This document shows positions 23,781 through 38,102 of a stretch of 64,000 bases of DNA, piece after piece. The DNA comes from Amaranthus tricolor (lineage: Eukaryota > Streptophyta > Magnoliopsida > Caryophyllales > Amaranthaceae). The stretch spans positions 5,446,865 to 5,510,864 of the forward strand of contig NC_080062.1 in assembly GCF_026212465.1 (NCBI RefSeq). Reading direction: 5' to 3'. The notes below the pieces were generated by a model. It saw only the letters and a program-made list of their open reading frames with translations, was not told the DNA's origin and did no database searches. Positions within the stretch are counted from its first letter, which is position 1; each line of letters opens with the position of its first letter. The position numbers were made by a program, and so were the translations under genes.

Positions 23781-25019
23781 TCATATAGTTTTCAATTGGT
23801 AAAAAAAAATCATAAATTATAAATTTTATTCAGGGTTTACTTCATCAACAATAATTTTCAAATTATATTTGAATAAACAAATTATTATGATATGTCGAAT
23901 TTGTTAATGGTTCATACTTATGACATATAGTCGTCCTAACATGAGTACTCATTTTTGAAAAAATATTATTGAGTTGAAGTACTGAGTCTCTTTCTAGCGA
24001 TGAACTCTAGACATATGTGTACTTTATCCTGAGTCAGAAATACCCCTGTCCAACTCTCAGAAAACTCGATTTTCCGTTTAATCAAAATTACTTGAACGAG
24101 GTTGCTAATTGTTCAAGGGTGATTTGTCATAATGATGTTTAGCATTTGACTAATACGTATTCCTACTTAATTAAGCAGTAGCAACTGTCTACAAGCCAGT
24201 AACTAAAGCAACAACCTACACGTATGTATGTACTAGTAGTAGTAGTATACTAATACACCAATACTAAAACAATTCAAATATTACGTCACATTTTTAATTT
24301 AGATGGTGGTTGATTATGTTATTCTCTTTGTTAATTACTCTTCATTTGCTCAAATTTTGATACATTGTAAAAATATAAGTGAGAGTTTTTGTATGCTATG
24401 TAGCAAAATGAAAGGCACTGAGAGAAAAGACTATATTTTTAATACATCAACGTCATTATTTTTACACTGATTTTTTTATTTTAATCTATAAGAATATAAC
24501 CATTCTTTATGTAAACTTATTTTGATGGTTTATATCTACTCCCTAGAAATTGGAGCAATATTGAATGAAACTATACTCATATAGTATTATGTATAGTTAA
24601 TTTTACATTATTATTCTTTTAAATTTGCTACTGAAAGTGATAAAAGTGATTAACAGAGAATTGTAATAACGGATTTGCTATATAATACCAAGAGACAACT
24701 ATATTACATATTTATATTTACGATTGAAAACAACTATTATTATAATATATATTATTATGTTCCTTTAAATTTACTACAAAATAAACATATAAAAAAAATT
24801 GTATTATGAAGAAATAGAGGGTATTTACACCTAGAAAACCTATTAAAATGATTTGTTAAGGTCATCAATCATGAATGATCAGCTCATGTTTGGATCCTTC
24901 ATTTCAAGTTAAAGGTGCTTATAAAGATACTATTCCTGGTGTTTTGGTCAAAATTTTCTGCCTACCCATTGAAAAAGCATGGGAGAAATGCCCAAAAACT
25001 TTTAACTTTAGAAAAAGGT

Positions 25020-25293
25020 AAATAAATGAATCAATTTAGTTGTCCCATTTTCTTATGTGGCAAAGTTTTTTTAGTTGTTTCATTTCTGTTTTTGTCAATC
25101 TTTTTTTACCTAAATATTCTTAGTTCACACAAGTAATTACGAATATACCCTCATATACCTTACTTACTCAACTACCCTTCACTATTTACCCTTCACTATT
25201 TACCCTTTACTACTTACCCTTTCTAATGAACCCCACACCAGTCTTAATAACCATGCCCAAGCAAATGGAACATCTAAATTGGTTCGGAGGGAG
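25020..25293. mobile_element. Stowaway-like MITE with degraded left end
   Basis: The right end GGTTCGGAGGGAG is followed by TA (25294). The left arm TCAATTTAGTTGTCCCATTT at 25,031 is the inverted partner of AAATGGAACATCTAAATTGG at 25,264, but the terminal bases are lost. The ACCCT minisatellite lies inside it. Confidence 0.5.
25174..25221. repeat. 14-bp minisatellite, about 3.5 units
   Basis: ACCCTTCACTATTT twice exactly, then ACCCTTTACTACTT, then a partial unit. Confidence 0.8.
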
Positions 25294-26249
25294 TATTAAA
25301 AATGATAATTTTACTTAACTATAGAGATTTTTTTTTTCACTCTTGTAATAAAAGTTGAATTCTCACTCCTTACCTATAGAGATCCTTCCACATATTCCGA
25401 ATCAAATTAATTAAGAATATTAATTGGAAATCTCAAACTAGATATAAAACTAAATATTCTCTTAGTCTTTATCAATGTATTTTGATTTTTATTTTTATAT
25501 GTCCCTTTTATTTTACAATATTTTTATTTTGAATATTATTCTTATTATTTTCTTTAATCATTATCAACATTTATTTTCTCTTTTAATTATATATATACTC
25601 CCTTCAATTCTTTTCAATTGTCTCATTTCTTTATTTGGGCAATTCACTTCAATTGTCACATTTCTATTTAAGAACATAATTTTTGAACCAAATTGTCTTT
25701 ATATCATTCATGTAATTATCAAAACACCCTTAATTTTTTTACTAAACTACACTATTTGACCCCCTCCCAGTACCCACTACATTACAAAGGTATACTATTT
25801 AAGGTGATCCCTCCACTTTCTTAATATTCGTATCCAATCTAAATGGGTCAAAAAAAATAATTAAAGAGAATATAATTTAGTAATTTTTACCATTTTTTTA
25901 ATACTTATGCTAACGATAGATGTTATAATCTCTTAACAAGAAGGGAATAAAACGTTGGTAGATTTTAGTGCATGATGAGCCAGAAAGTGAATAACACCAT
26001 GGAAATATTTAGAATATATAATTGGCGTCATAATCACTCAATCGCATTCCAAGCCTCCTACGAGTATGCATTGCTTTTTTAAAATTCAACCTATATATGC
26101 CCACTTGCTAATGATGTTATAAATTTCTTTTCATCTAACAATGTGGGACCACTTAAATGAAATAAGTATTCATCATCTAAGAGAATTTTGTAAAAAATCA
26201 AAAGAAAACAAAAGAAATTTGCCTAGTATTAATTTTTTTATATTTAATA

Positions 26250-26478
26250 CTTCCTCCGTAACGTTTATTTTAAGTTTTTTTATTTTATAAGAGAGAAATT
26301 TAAATTTAATTTTTGAAATATATTCATATGAGATCTTGTTAGATTCGTCTTGATGCAAAGAATTTTAATATATAATTTTTATAATTTTTTATTATGCATA
26401 CTATGAGATATATTAACGCTCAAAATTTACGTTAAAATACATAAAAAAAGTAAAGTGGAAAAAAAGAAACACATGAAG
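26250..26478. mobile_element. Stowaway-like MITE, 229 bp
   Basis: TA then CTTCCTCCGTAACGTTTATT at the left; GAAACACATGAAG then TA (26479) at the right. The right TIR is degenerate. Confidence 0.5.
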
Positions 26479-27694
26479 TACAATATTTTTTCAATCTTAA
26501 CTTTGACGCAACAAATAGAGCATATAACACATATAAAAGCATCAATTTGCAATCTAAGCTTTTTGATTTAAATTGGTCTCTTTACAACAATTTAATTTGC
26601 ACAACTACACTTATAAAAAGTGTATTTAGTTTAATTTAATGCGTTATTTTCTATAGTTTTATAATAATTTGAGATCAAAAATTACATACTTAAGCCAAAC
26701 ATTTAGGTTAGACTTGAAAAAGATTGCATAATAATGTAATTTAATAATTCATTTCAATATGATCAATTATAAATTAAAATTAAAAAATTATGATTTTTGA
26801 CTTATCTATCAAATCATGTGATCATGTGAATTAAGCTAAAATTTGTCTAGTAAGGGGGAATACTTTTTGAACCCAAAATTGAGCATAGATAATTTCCCAT
26901 TATAAGCTATAATTCTAATATCGTAAATCCCTTGGAAAAAACGTAAAAATGGCAAAGTGTATAGAGAATATGCTTAGCGATAGAGATGAATCGCATCAAA
27001 AGAGAGGGAATATTCGTATTTTAGAAAAAAATGTCGTGAAAAATATAAATTTTTACTAATTTTTTTATAATAATATTATTTTTTAATTAATTATAAATAG
27101 TACGAATTTAGAATTTGTTTTCACATAAAAATACCAGCTTTTATAGCGAAACTATTAATGTTATAACAAACTATGTATATAAATATTATTTATTTCAAAA
27201 ATTGTTTTCATATAATAATTATCAACTTTTAATTTTATGCAAAATATAATGCAAGAAACAAAAATTTGAAACATATAATATTTACGTAAACTCAAAGGAA
27301 TTGAAGAAGTATATCGATGAATGTTATAACAAACTACATTTATATAATATCTGTATAAACTTAAAAGGGATTAAAGGAGTATTTAATAGTGAAACCACAT
27401 GAGGAACTAGCAGGGGCTTAGCTTAGCCCCTGTGGCCCACTTTCAGGAGTTACTTCCAATTGAGTTTTTTTTTTTTTAATTTATTGTTAATATTGCTTTA
27501 TATTTTTCAACCTTTTAACTTTTATTTTTGAGTTTCGCCCTTATTATAGTGTTGGAATCTGATACTATCCGCTAAGAATATGCCTTCTTCATAGAGTTTA
27601 AATTTATACTCTAAAGTGTTCTATAAATGACATATTCCTACTTCTTTTCTCTTACAAATGATAATTAAATACTTCCACAATTTTAGAAATAGTT

Positions 27695-27838
27695 TTAGGA
27701 TAATGTGATCCTTCATCCCTTTCATCCAATGTAAGATGTATATATATACAAATATATCAAACACTAAAACATAATCCAAAGACCAGAATACCCTCACACT
27801 ATATTCCTAAACCTTCGGACTATATCACACACCTAATA
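27695..27838 (-). repeat. 3' LTR of the copia element, 144 bp
   Basis: On the plus strand it runs from TTAGGATAATGTGATCC to ACACACCTAATA and is near-identical to 32731-32875. On the coding strand the ends are TATTAGG...CCTA(A), not TG...CA. A short G-rich tract (GGCGGGG, minus strand) precedes it, a weak polypurine tract. Confidence 0.85.
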
Positions 27839-29248
27839 CACCCCGCCAATCGAAACTTATCAAATAAAACCCGAGGTAAGCCTTTCGTGAATATATCTGC
27901 AATATTAAAACGAGAGGGGACATGTAACACCCGGGCTTGACCACGAGCCACCTTCTCACGAACAAAATGAATATCCAACTCAATATGCTTTAGTGCGCTA
28001 GTGTTGGATAGGATTTCCCGAAAGATAAATAGCATTAACATTATCACAATAGACCAAGGTCGCTTTAGGAATATGACTGTGAAGCTCGAGAAGAAGATTA
28101 CGAAGCCAACAAGTCTCGGCAACCACATTGGCAACATCCCGATACTCAGCCTCCGTGCTAAAACGAGAAACAGTAGATGGTCTCTTTGCGGACCATGAAA
28201 TCAAGTTATCACCAAGATACACACAATATCCAGACGTGGACCGTCTAGTATCAGGACAACCAGCCCAATCCACATCAGTAATCCACACTAAGGATGATGA
28301 CACAGTAGCGATAAGATGAAGACCCAACTGTATAGTACCCTGAACATATCGAATAATACGCTTCAAAACATGGAAATGATATTTACGAGGATCATGCATA
28401 TGAAGACAGATTTGTTGCACAGCATAAAATATATCCTGACGAGTGAATGTCAAATACTGAAGAGCTCCAACAAGACATCGATATAGAGTCGGATCAGAAA
28501 CGGGAGAGCTAGAACAGATGTCAAGTTTGTGAGCAGTATCCACCGGGGTGTGAGAAGGCTTACACGATGACATACCAGCCCGCTCAATTATATCAGTAGC
28601 ATACTTACCCAGAGACAAGAACAAACCATCAGTAGTACGAGTAACTTTTATACCCAAAAAATAATGAAGAAGGCCCAGATCCTTCATAGCAAACTCAGAA
28701 GACAGAAGAGATATGATATGCTGGCAGAGAGAGTCAGATGAAGCAGTCAACACAATGTCATCAACATATAGCAACAAAAAAGCAATGTCCTTACCACAAC
28801 AGTAAATAAACAAAGAGGTATCACAAAGATTACTAACAAACCCAATGGAGTAAACATACTTAGCAAAACGCTGATATCAAGCATGTGGAGCCTGTTTTAA
28901 GCCATATATAGATCGCTTGAGTCTGCACATATAATCACGATGTTGATAATAATGAAACCCCATAGGCTGATGCATATACACCTTTCCCTGCAAACTACCA
29001 TGTAAAAATGTAACAGACTCTTTTTCTTAATCTTAAATATTTTGACAAAATTAATAATCGTTTCGTTTTATTATTTTCTTTTTAATGCCATTTCGAATTT
29101 TATTCCAATCTTTCTTAAGTTCTTGATTTTCTTTTATATATAATTTATTTCTTTTAAAATAAATTACCTAAATATTAAGTCTAGCTAAATTACCTACAAT
29201 AACTTAATCTTTTTATTTCCTATATTAAATTATGATTAAAAATAAAAG

Positions 29249-29407
<159 letters not shown>

Positions 29408-30054
29408 GATAATAAAATTTTAAAAAAGTAAAATAAATTAAAAAATAAAAATCTAGAAGTTGGCGGCAAAACTAAGTTAGGTGGCATAATTCCATTTAGC
29501 TTTTATTTAGATGGTATGATTATAATTTAGTTCTTATCTTAATTTTTCTTGCCCATGAAGGAAATTAAAATAATAAATAATTTTACAATCCTTAGCCTAT
29601 AAATAAACCAAGCATACCGTGGGTAAAAAAAAAAAGGGGAGAAGGAAAATTAGAAAATTTATTTCAAAAATAAGCTAATTGCTAAAGTAAAATTCTAAAA
29701 ATCCTAGAACAATTCCTAAAAATCCTCAAAAATTTCCTAATAATAGTATTTAGTATTAATTATAGAAATTCAAAGGGAGGAAGCTAAATTTTGTGGCTAG
29801 AAATTCTACAACAAAGGAAATTAATTAATAGTAAAATTATTAAAGGTATAAATTCTTACATATATTTATTTACATAAAATTATGCCCATAAATTTTATAT
29901 GTGTTTATAATATATAAATTTAATTTTCTGAAAATTTTGGTGAATTAATTCGTTGTAATTTATTTTATATGATTTATTCATTTTAATTGCCAAAAACCGC
30001 ATAATTTGAAATAATTTTAATTAAAATAGTAAATATTAATATTTTTAAATTTTC

Positions 30055-30060
<6 letters not shown>

Positions 30061-30143
<83 letters not shown>
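30061..30143. repeat. (TA)n microsatellite, 83 bp
   Basis: Pure TA array inside the nested solo LTR. Confidence 0.98.
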
Positions 30144-30147
<4 letters not shown>

Positions 30148-32715
30148 TATAACTTTTATATTAATTTCGTGAATTATAGTTGAGTTTAAATATTATTATT
30201 AATTTTTGCTAAAAAACGCATAAAATAAGGAAATTCATAAATTGGGTTAAATATAATTTATTTTAATGTTACTGTATTTTCTTTTCATTTAATTTATTTT
30301 TGTGAAATTTTGTGATATTTAAATTTTTAAGAAAATAAATTAATATCTAAATTGTTATTATAGGCGAAAAGAAAGAAAAATGAAAATAATAATTAAAATT
30401 AATTTATTTTGGTGAATAAGAATATACACCAACTCATTTAATAATAATTTATTTATTTTAAAATATTTTGTGTAGATTTTGATCTTAAGGAAATTAATTA
30501 TTCATGTACTAAATCTAAAAATAAGCTATTAAGAAATTAATTAAATGAAATAAAATTTTATTTTCTAAAAATTTGGATAAATGAGCTAAGATCTATAATA
30601 AACCCAATATGTCCTTTTAAAGATATTTTTGGTATTTATTTATGATGGAACTATTTATTTTATCATTCATAATAAATAGACATTTAAGAAATTGATTATT
30701 AAGAAATTAATAAAGCTTAATTGAAAATTTATTTATAAAGAAATACTAAAGACCCATTTAAGTTTTGATTTAGTTTAATAATAAATGATTATTTATATGT
30801 AAGTTGTTATAAATTTATTTCTATTATATGTTATTGTAATGTTGCATTTATATGAAAACAGTAACATGATAATAAAAAGGCTTGATAGTAAGGAAATGCC
30901 GAACCATGCTTCTGGCATGTATAAAACGTGGGATGTGTTTTCCGGCACGTAAAATACGGCGAACACAGTAAGGTTGTTTAACCTGATCTGTGGCTCGAGC
31001 AACATTGTACTGGAGAAGTGACGACTCCCACTAAGTTAGGGGTTTTGGTTTACCTCATCCTAACAGGCCCTTACATATATCAAACAAAGATCATATGTGT
31101 TGCATTCATTAAATAAGTAATCGAATTCCACGCCCTAACACTCAAGCAGAAATGTTAGTAAATCATGCCCTGGTACTCAAGCAGAAGAACCAGAAGTTTA
31201 ATATATTTAAATAAATCTAATCTTAAAATGAATTCCCTATAATACATAAGATACCTTGCAAATTATTTATTGTGATTTCACTTATCTTTGCAAATTACTT
31301 ATTGCAATGCATATATTTTCTATACCTGTATAATTGCGGTAAGTTTTTATACTTGGTTTTTTTTAAAGTTGACCGATTTCCATCGGTTGTTCCCATATTT
31401 GGGGAGCAGATGCTGCAGCTAACTTTACATGAAGTTATTAAGAAGCTATTGTATTGTTTATGTGAGATTAGGATATAATATGTATGTAGTTTATATTATG
31501 GACGATAATTATGTATTAAAGAAAGATGTAATATTTTAAATTTTATTTTAATCAATTAAGTTTTCTTTGTTTTTTTTTTTGAAAATTCTTTTTTGTTTTA
31601 TTTCTTTTTCGCAATAATCACGGTTCGATAGACTTCCGCTTAGCGTTACTTACTATTATATTACTTTAAACCTTTGCTTAGAAAAGAACTGTCCGTTACA
31701 AAAAAGCATTTTTGACATCTAACTGATGAGTAGACCAAGACCTAGATGAGGCTAGGCTTAAAACAACTTGTATCGTAGCCAGTTTGACAACCGAACCAAA
31801 TGTCTCACGCCAATCCACACCAACCGGTTGAGAACTACCATCACCTACAAGACGAGCTTTATACCTTGCAAAAGATCAGTCAGAATTGGTTTTATGACAA
31901 AAAATCCATATACAATGAATAATATTGACCCTCGATGGACTAGGAACCAACTCCAATGTATCATTACGAATAAGAGCAGTATATTCTTCCTGCATAGCCT
32001 CCTTCTAATGAGGATTTGATAGAGCCTCTTTCGGATTGCGTGGGACAAGGGAAGGAGTGGTGATCAAGGAAAGATTAAGAGGTTTGCAAAGCTTGAATAT
32101 GTCATGTTGGAAACGAGTGGTCATAGGATGTGTAGGTAAGGTCGGGGGAGGAGGGAGAGGACTGTGAGAAAAGGAGGGGCAACCTAGAGTGACAAGAGGA
32201 GCATGGGAGCCTATATCATGTGGGTGATTGGCAGAAGCCAGATGTAGACGCTGGGACGAAGAATTAGATTGGAAAGAAGGAAGAGGCACATGAACTTCAT
32301 CAATCGGGGAACAGAATGGGACAGACTCACCTTCACGTGGTACCTGTGAAGCAGACTGCCTAGAATGAGAAGATGGAAATTGAAGGTCTGGAATATTGGA
32401 CTGATGATTAACCAGTGGATGTAATCCAAGAGGATAATGCGAGTCCAAAAATTCATATTCCGAGGGCATGGCCAATTTTAGCTTGGCAATAGGAAATTGT
32501 GTCTCATCAAATTGAACATGACGGGAAATAAAAATGTATTCTGGTCTTTGGATTATGTTCAATGAATTTCTATGGGATTGGATTCTGGAACCAAATGATT
32601 AAGTTCATGAATTCTTGTTTTAAGGAAGGAGTCTTGTTCAAGAAAGGAAGAGGATAAAGGTTATAGAGACAGACAGAAAGCGCACAAGAGGATGAAGGTC
32701 AGAGGTATTACCTAT

Positions 32716-32728
32716 GAATCTGATACCA
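32716..32728 (-). other. tRNA-iMet primer-binding site of copia element
   Basis: TGGTATCAGATTC on the minus strand, two bases after the 5' LTR end. The first ten bases match the canonical TGGTATCAGAGC. Confidence 0.85.
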
Positions 32729-32730
32729 TG

Positions 32731-32875
32731 TAGGATAATGTGATCCTTCATCCCTTTCATACAATGTAAGATGTATATATATATACAAATATATCAAATA
32801 CTAAAACACAATCTAAAAACCAGAATACCTTCACACCATATTCCTAAACCTTCGAACCATATCACACACCTAATA
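32731..32875 (-). repeat. 5' LTR of the copia element, 145 bp
   Basis: Direct repeat of 27695-27838 with a handful of differences visible by eye (for example TTTCATACAATG against TTTCATCCAATG), so the two have had time to diverge. Confidence 0.85.
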
Positions 32876-33041
32876 ATAGTTGATGAAAATGTATTTTATT
32901 TGTACTATGCCATAGGATATAGGATAATATGTTATATTTTCCTTTTGTAGAATTTCCAAATAGTAATTAAATAATGGCAAAATTCATTACATAGATGGTA
33001 TTATCTTGATTTTATTATTTTTGAAAAAGTCATACATTATA

Positions 33042-33312
33042 CTCCCTCCAATTCACTAGTAATGTCCCATTTACTTTTTGGATACTATTGATTTCTTACT
33101 CTTAATTTGTATTTTATCATTAATCTATAAGTTAAAACATAGTTAAGTGGAATCTTGTTTGAATCGTCTCAATGCAAGTCTCAATGCAAGGATTATTCAT
33201 ATCAACTTTTCATAATTTTTAATTATGCACAATTAGAGATATTAAAAATTAAATACTTACATTGGATAGAATGCACAAAGCAAATAGAACATTAATAGTG
33301 AATTGGAGAGAA
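33042..33312. mobile_element. Stowaway-type MITE, 271 bp
   Basis: CTCCCTCCAATTCACTAGTA at the left, TAGTGAATTGGAGAGAA at the right, flanked by TA (33040-33041, 33313-33314). Confidence 0.88.
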
Positions 33313-33719
33313 TATAACACGGAGAAAATATTATATTGATATAGAATATGTGCAAAGTATATGTTTTTATTCCTTTTGAAATAGAATATTCGTATAAATA
33401 ATTGCCAAAAAAATTACATGCTTGATTGTGGTCCTTCTTATCCTCCTTTATATAGTTAGTACTGAATCTTTAAACTAATGGCTGATCCGCATGACACTTT
33501 TTACAATAACTTTTATACTAAAATTTCGCAAGCACAATATCAAATGACAAAAATTGGTATGAGAAGGTCGTACTAAAACATGTGTCTTATACTTGGAGTA
33601 ATTAATCTAATGATATAAATTATTAACAAATAGACTTCTTACATAATAACATAATTTGTTTTTAGTGGGATAAATTTAACGATATTTAATTTAAATGTTA
33701 CTACTTCAAATTTCTAATA

Positions 33720-34012
33720 GTATATATAGTGGATTTAGTTACATTTATTAGAACCATTAGAAGCATAATAAAATATTTTACTAAAATTTTTTGCGACATA
33801 GATCTAGTAATATTTCTCATAAATGCCACTATAGACTATAATAACAATTATATATGTCATTAAAAGTCAATTAAGTGTCACTAAATCACTTTATAGTGGA
33901 ACTTAAAATAAAAACAAACAATTATTAGTTTATTACGCTAAAAAAATAAATCAATGGCATTTTTTTAATGTCGCTAAATCAAATGTCGTGAAAAGTTAAA
34001 TTTGTATTAGTG
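33720..34012 (+). repeat. Dispersed repeat family B, copy 1 (CACTA-like end)
   Basis: 33,723-33,910 aligns with the reverse complement of about 46,595-46,790 (shared GTATATATAGTGGATTTAGT, TTTTTTGCGACATAG, CATAAATG..ACTATAGA). The right part ends TTAAATTTGTATTAGTG, that is CACTAATACAAATTTAA when reversed, which resembles a CACTA terminus. The left terminus was not found. Confidence 0.45.
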
Positions 34013-35716
34013 TTATTTTGAGATTGTATTAGTCTATCACAAATAACTCAAAAAATTAATGTCACTTAACACATAATACTCTATTTGTAGCTCAAGAGTA
34101 GCTCAAATGGTGTCCAAAATACATAAAATTAAGCTGATGACTCGAATGAATATCTCCGGTAAATGCGTGTGCGAGGAAGGAGTGGTTATACACTTATACC
34201 ACACCATGCAGGTGTGGCAGCCCGGTGTTTCTAAGGACAACTCAGCACAGCCAGGATTCAACACGTGCAAGCCATTGTTTCATAAATTCCATCAACCATA
34301 CATGACTATTATTGGATACAAAATGACAACGGTTTGTGGTCCAATACTACGTATATACCATTCATGTAGACATAGGAAACTCATTTGTGTCTCCTATAGT
34401 GGGTGAATGACCTTAATAATGATCCATTGGTGATTGATTATAATATTTCCTTTTTAATTTAACATTATTGCCATTAATTAGTTTAAGCAATGTTTTATAT
34501 ATGTATGATAATGCAATAAAGCCCATTGAAGCTTTATTAAGGGTTAATTCAACGGTAAGACTATAAATTATAGAAAAAATTTATAAAAAATACATCATAT
34601 TCATAATCCATTGAAAATAAATTCATTTATTATTTTTTTTCAAATAAATAAAGTATTAGACACATTTACGTTCAATGAACCTAGGTGACTTGCAATCTAC
34701 TATTAAGGTTACTCAAGCCTAGCTCCAACCCCACCCCCACCCTTAGCCCTTTCTCCACTGTTCCTCCCCCACCATCAAATAAACCCGTCCTACCGCCTAA
34801 ACCCTATACGTATCGTCCACCACGAGCACCCCTTCCCCTACTTTCCTTGTGTTACGAGTTGGAATATGATATATTTACACCAAACTTGTGGTAGGGATGG
34901 AGTTAGGGAGGCTGGCTGTCATGGCTGGTGTTTGCATGAGGGTGTGGGAGTATAGTTGCAGGGGTGGTGGTTCGTTAGGGGATGCACGCTTTTGTCTCAG
35001 TGAGAATTACATTTATGTTATATTCTATAATAAGATTTGAATTTTGATTCTCACTAACTCTCTTATTTTTCGGTTCAATCCTTATAAAAATAATAAATAA
35101 GATTTTGCCATAAATAAATATAGTCCAAAATAGTACTATCGACTATAAGTGCAAGTTGCAAGCAATATACTAGTGGTTAAAAACCGATCAATGGTACTTT
35201 CTTCGTCCAATTTACTTAATTATTTTTATAGAATTAGGTTTAGATGTTGGTTTGAAATAATAATTTAATAACAAACTAAAAATATTTTCTTTTATATTTA
35301 CATTTTGCCAATACTTTCATATCTAAATGGATTTATGTTTAGAAGAAATAAATAAGGTATAATCTACATTATTCTCTATTTTATCTTTTTTTTTTCATTA
35401 CCTTTAATTTTATTTTATTTATACACACAAACACATCTTATCACTAGGGCTATTTTAGTTTTTTCTCAATAAGATTTTTTTTTATTTCTTGTGTATAGCC
35501 AAAATGTAAAACAAAGAAAGTACAATATCTAAGTAGTAGCCTAAATCAAGACCAAGGTCCAAGCACATGAACTAGCATAGGTAAATTAAACGAAAAAAAA
35601 AAGAAAAACAAAAAGGGGAGACCCTTGACAAAAAGGGAGTGCAACTATACTTAGATTAGAATCGATTCACATAACAAGCTCATGTTCAAATGTAGTCAAC
35701 TTAAGTTATTGTACTT

Positions 35717-36068
35717 AATAGGAGAAAATTTGCAAAAACACACCTTATAAAATCAATTTTTTTAAAAAAATACCTTTAAAATTTTTTTTTGTAAAAAAAT
35801 TTTTTTAAGAGACTTTTTATTAAAAAAAACACCTTAAATCAGTTGTCGGTGACTTTTGTCAACTTTCAGGCGTTGACTATACCATTTGAGTTCAAAAGTC
35901 AACGCCTGAAAGTTGATAAAAGTCATCGAAAACTGATTTAAGGTTTTTTTTTTTAATAAAAAGTCTATTAAAAGGTGTTTTTTTACAAAAAAAAATTTAA
36001 AAGGTGTTTTTTTTACAAAAAAACTGGTTTTATAAGGTGTTTCTTTGCAAATTACTCTATTTAATATT
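35717..36068. mobile_element. Foldback element, about 350 bp, arms about 160 bp
   Basis: The left arm (ATTTGCAAAAACACACCTTAT ... GTCAACTTTCAGGCGTTGACT) is the reverse complement of the right arm (AGTCAACGCCTGAAAGTTGA ... ATAAGGTGTTTCTTTGC), with a loop of about 20 bp near 35,885. No coding capacity. Probably a long-TIR MITE; target duplication unresolved. Confidence 0.85.
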
Positions 36069-37448
36069 TTAATTTTTTGTGTAAGGTAGGCTAAGGGAAA
36101 AAAGAGCTAGAGAGAGAGCAATGAAATTTAAATTCAAGTTTTTTTAGAGAAAAATTTTATATATTTCAACTAAGACAAAATTTAATTTTTTAATTTAATA
36201 TTATAGTTAGTATGCCTAATAAGTACTCTAGCTACAAGTACTCAGAAAAGCAAGTTGCCCATAATAACACCAAAAACGGCTCAACAAATTGTCTTTTTGT
36301 TCCTTTTCTTTTTTCACTTTAATATCACTATTATTTCATATTATGGCAATTAATTTAAAGTCCTTGTTTGATTACGTAAATTGTTTTTTAACGGTTGAAA
36401 TAAATTTATACTTTTATAGTGTAAAAATATAACATTAAATTTAAGGTCCTTTGAAATATATAGTCTAAATTATTGATCATTTTAGATACATAGTATTGAA
36501 TCTTGAGCAATTTTTTTGATTAACATAATATATAATTTGATTATTAAAAAAATTTAAAAGAGTTGAATAGTTATTTTTTTAAAATAATATAATAACTTAA
36601 GAGAGGCGGCACGACGAATTTTAGAGAAGGTCCGACAATTGTTTTACATGCCCTATCCATAACTTGTGATGTCAATTATACTTGGTCCTAAGCCTAATAG
36701 GTGAAATAGTTAAGCTATCAATTTATTTTGACCACTAGTTGAAATTAGAAGTATTTATTCGGCACATCGACCCAACAAGTTAAGGGTTATTATTGGGTTT
36801 TAATGTAAAGGGTCTAGCTGGATTATTATTGGACTTAGTTTCCATATAAATAATTACATATTTTTATTTTTTATATGATATTATTATATATATAAACATG
36901 TCAACCAACAAAATTAAATTAGAAGATTATTAAATGAACTTTTTCGATAATAAATTAGAATGAGTCAATCTAAACAGACATAAATATTAACTTATTTTGA
37001 CCTATTTAAAATTTTATTTTGCTTTATTCAACCTGATTTATTAAAATTTTGACCCGAATAGTCAAATTTTGGAGGGTCTTGTCTATTTCTATTTGTTGCA
37101 ACTTGTAAAAAGGTTAAAGAGTTGTGTATGGTACAATCATCAAAATCATACGCGTTCATTCTTTGGACGATACTTCTTTTATTTGATCAATTTTGTCTTG
37201 CATAAATTTTTATGTAGGATAAAAATATAATTATGTGAAATTATTAAAATTTAAAAAATTTTAATATGTAATTAAAAATATTAAAAATTAAAATAGTGTA
37301 TTGAATAACATAAATCAAAATTTTAGCAATTAAAAAATCAAAGAAAATATGAGTTGATTGGTAGACCTTTGAAATATGGATGTTACTCGTCAAGCTCATA
37401 AGATCATAGAATTATAAAAAAAAACACTCATTGAAACTTTTGAGCAAC

Positions 37449-37452
<4 letters not shown>

Positions 37453-37503
<51 letters not shown>
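37453..37503. repeat. (TA)n microsatellite, 51 bp
   Basis: Pure TA array. Confidence 0.97.
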
Positions 37504-37504
<1 letters not shown>

Positions 37505-38102
37505 TAAAATTATAGATATATTATAATTTAAGTTTTCTAACTCTATTTAAAATTGCTACTTTTATATATAATTTTAAATTCATTTTTCGTTTAATATGTA
37601 TTATTTAATTTATGTATGTATGTTTATAAATATTTGGATTACAGGGTTAGATTTCTCCTTTTCATAATCTCTATTTAGTAAATTTTTAATTTGCTAACCA
37701 ACTTTTCAGTTTAACTATATCATTTACCTTGTTTCTATGATTATTTCTATCATTTGCTATAAAATTTTACCTTGTATAACAAAATTTTTAAGAAAATGTT
37801 GCTTTATTTATAATTGCATGGTAAAATGAAAGGAAAAAAGAAAAAGTGAATTAAGGACCACATAATTCAACCATTCTTAATTTCATGCATCAATTTCACA
37901 ATTATGTACTTTATGACGACATTTAAGTATGCATTCCTGTCTATTTGAAAACAATTTCCTTCTTGATTAATGGTATCTTTTTTGTTTGGAATTGAACACA
38001 ATTAATTTAAACAAATTCATCTTAAACACAATTAAATTTGCATAAATCCGTCTTGTACCAAGGATTAAGTTTATTGATCGAAGAAGACTACTGGTATTTG
38101 GT

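Larger units (their letters stand above)
20700..27690. other. Gene-free 7-kb stretch
   Basis: No convincing exon on either strand. Contents: AAAGTGATCA/GAGAC repeat (21,340-21,700), dispersed AT-rich repeat (22,738-23,205), 20-bp duplication (23,741), ACCCTTCACTATTT minisatellite (25,174-25,221), Stowaway remnants (about 25,020-25,293 and 26,250-26,478). A degenerate GGTATTAGAGCT near 22,330 (minus strand) resembles a decayed initiator-Met PBS. Short hydrophobic ORFs in T-rich DNA (for example at 25,475) are compositional. Confidence 0.65.

Noticed and set aside
25475..25759. Hydrophobic 94-codon ORF
   Set aside because: Low-complexity F/I/L protein from T-rich DNA; no start context, domain or neighbouring exon.
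28001..28319. Plus-strand ORFs over the RNase H region
   Set aside because: Shadows of the minus-strand copia pol remnant.
31600..31660. GGTTCGATAGAC as a tRNA T-loop
   Set aside because: No acceptor stem, D-arm or anticodon arm at the right spacing; it is part of the nested LTR.
34107..34406. 99-codon ORF in a GC-richer patch
   Set aside because: No recognisable motif, no splice-linked exons, no promoter or conservation visible. Left as unexplained intergenic sequence.
34685..34894. Pro-rich 69-codon ORF
   Set aside because: Arises from a C-rich pyrimidine tract; composition explains the prolines.
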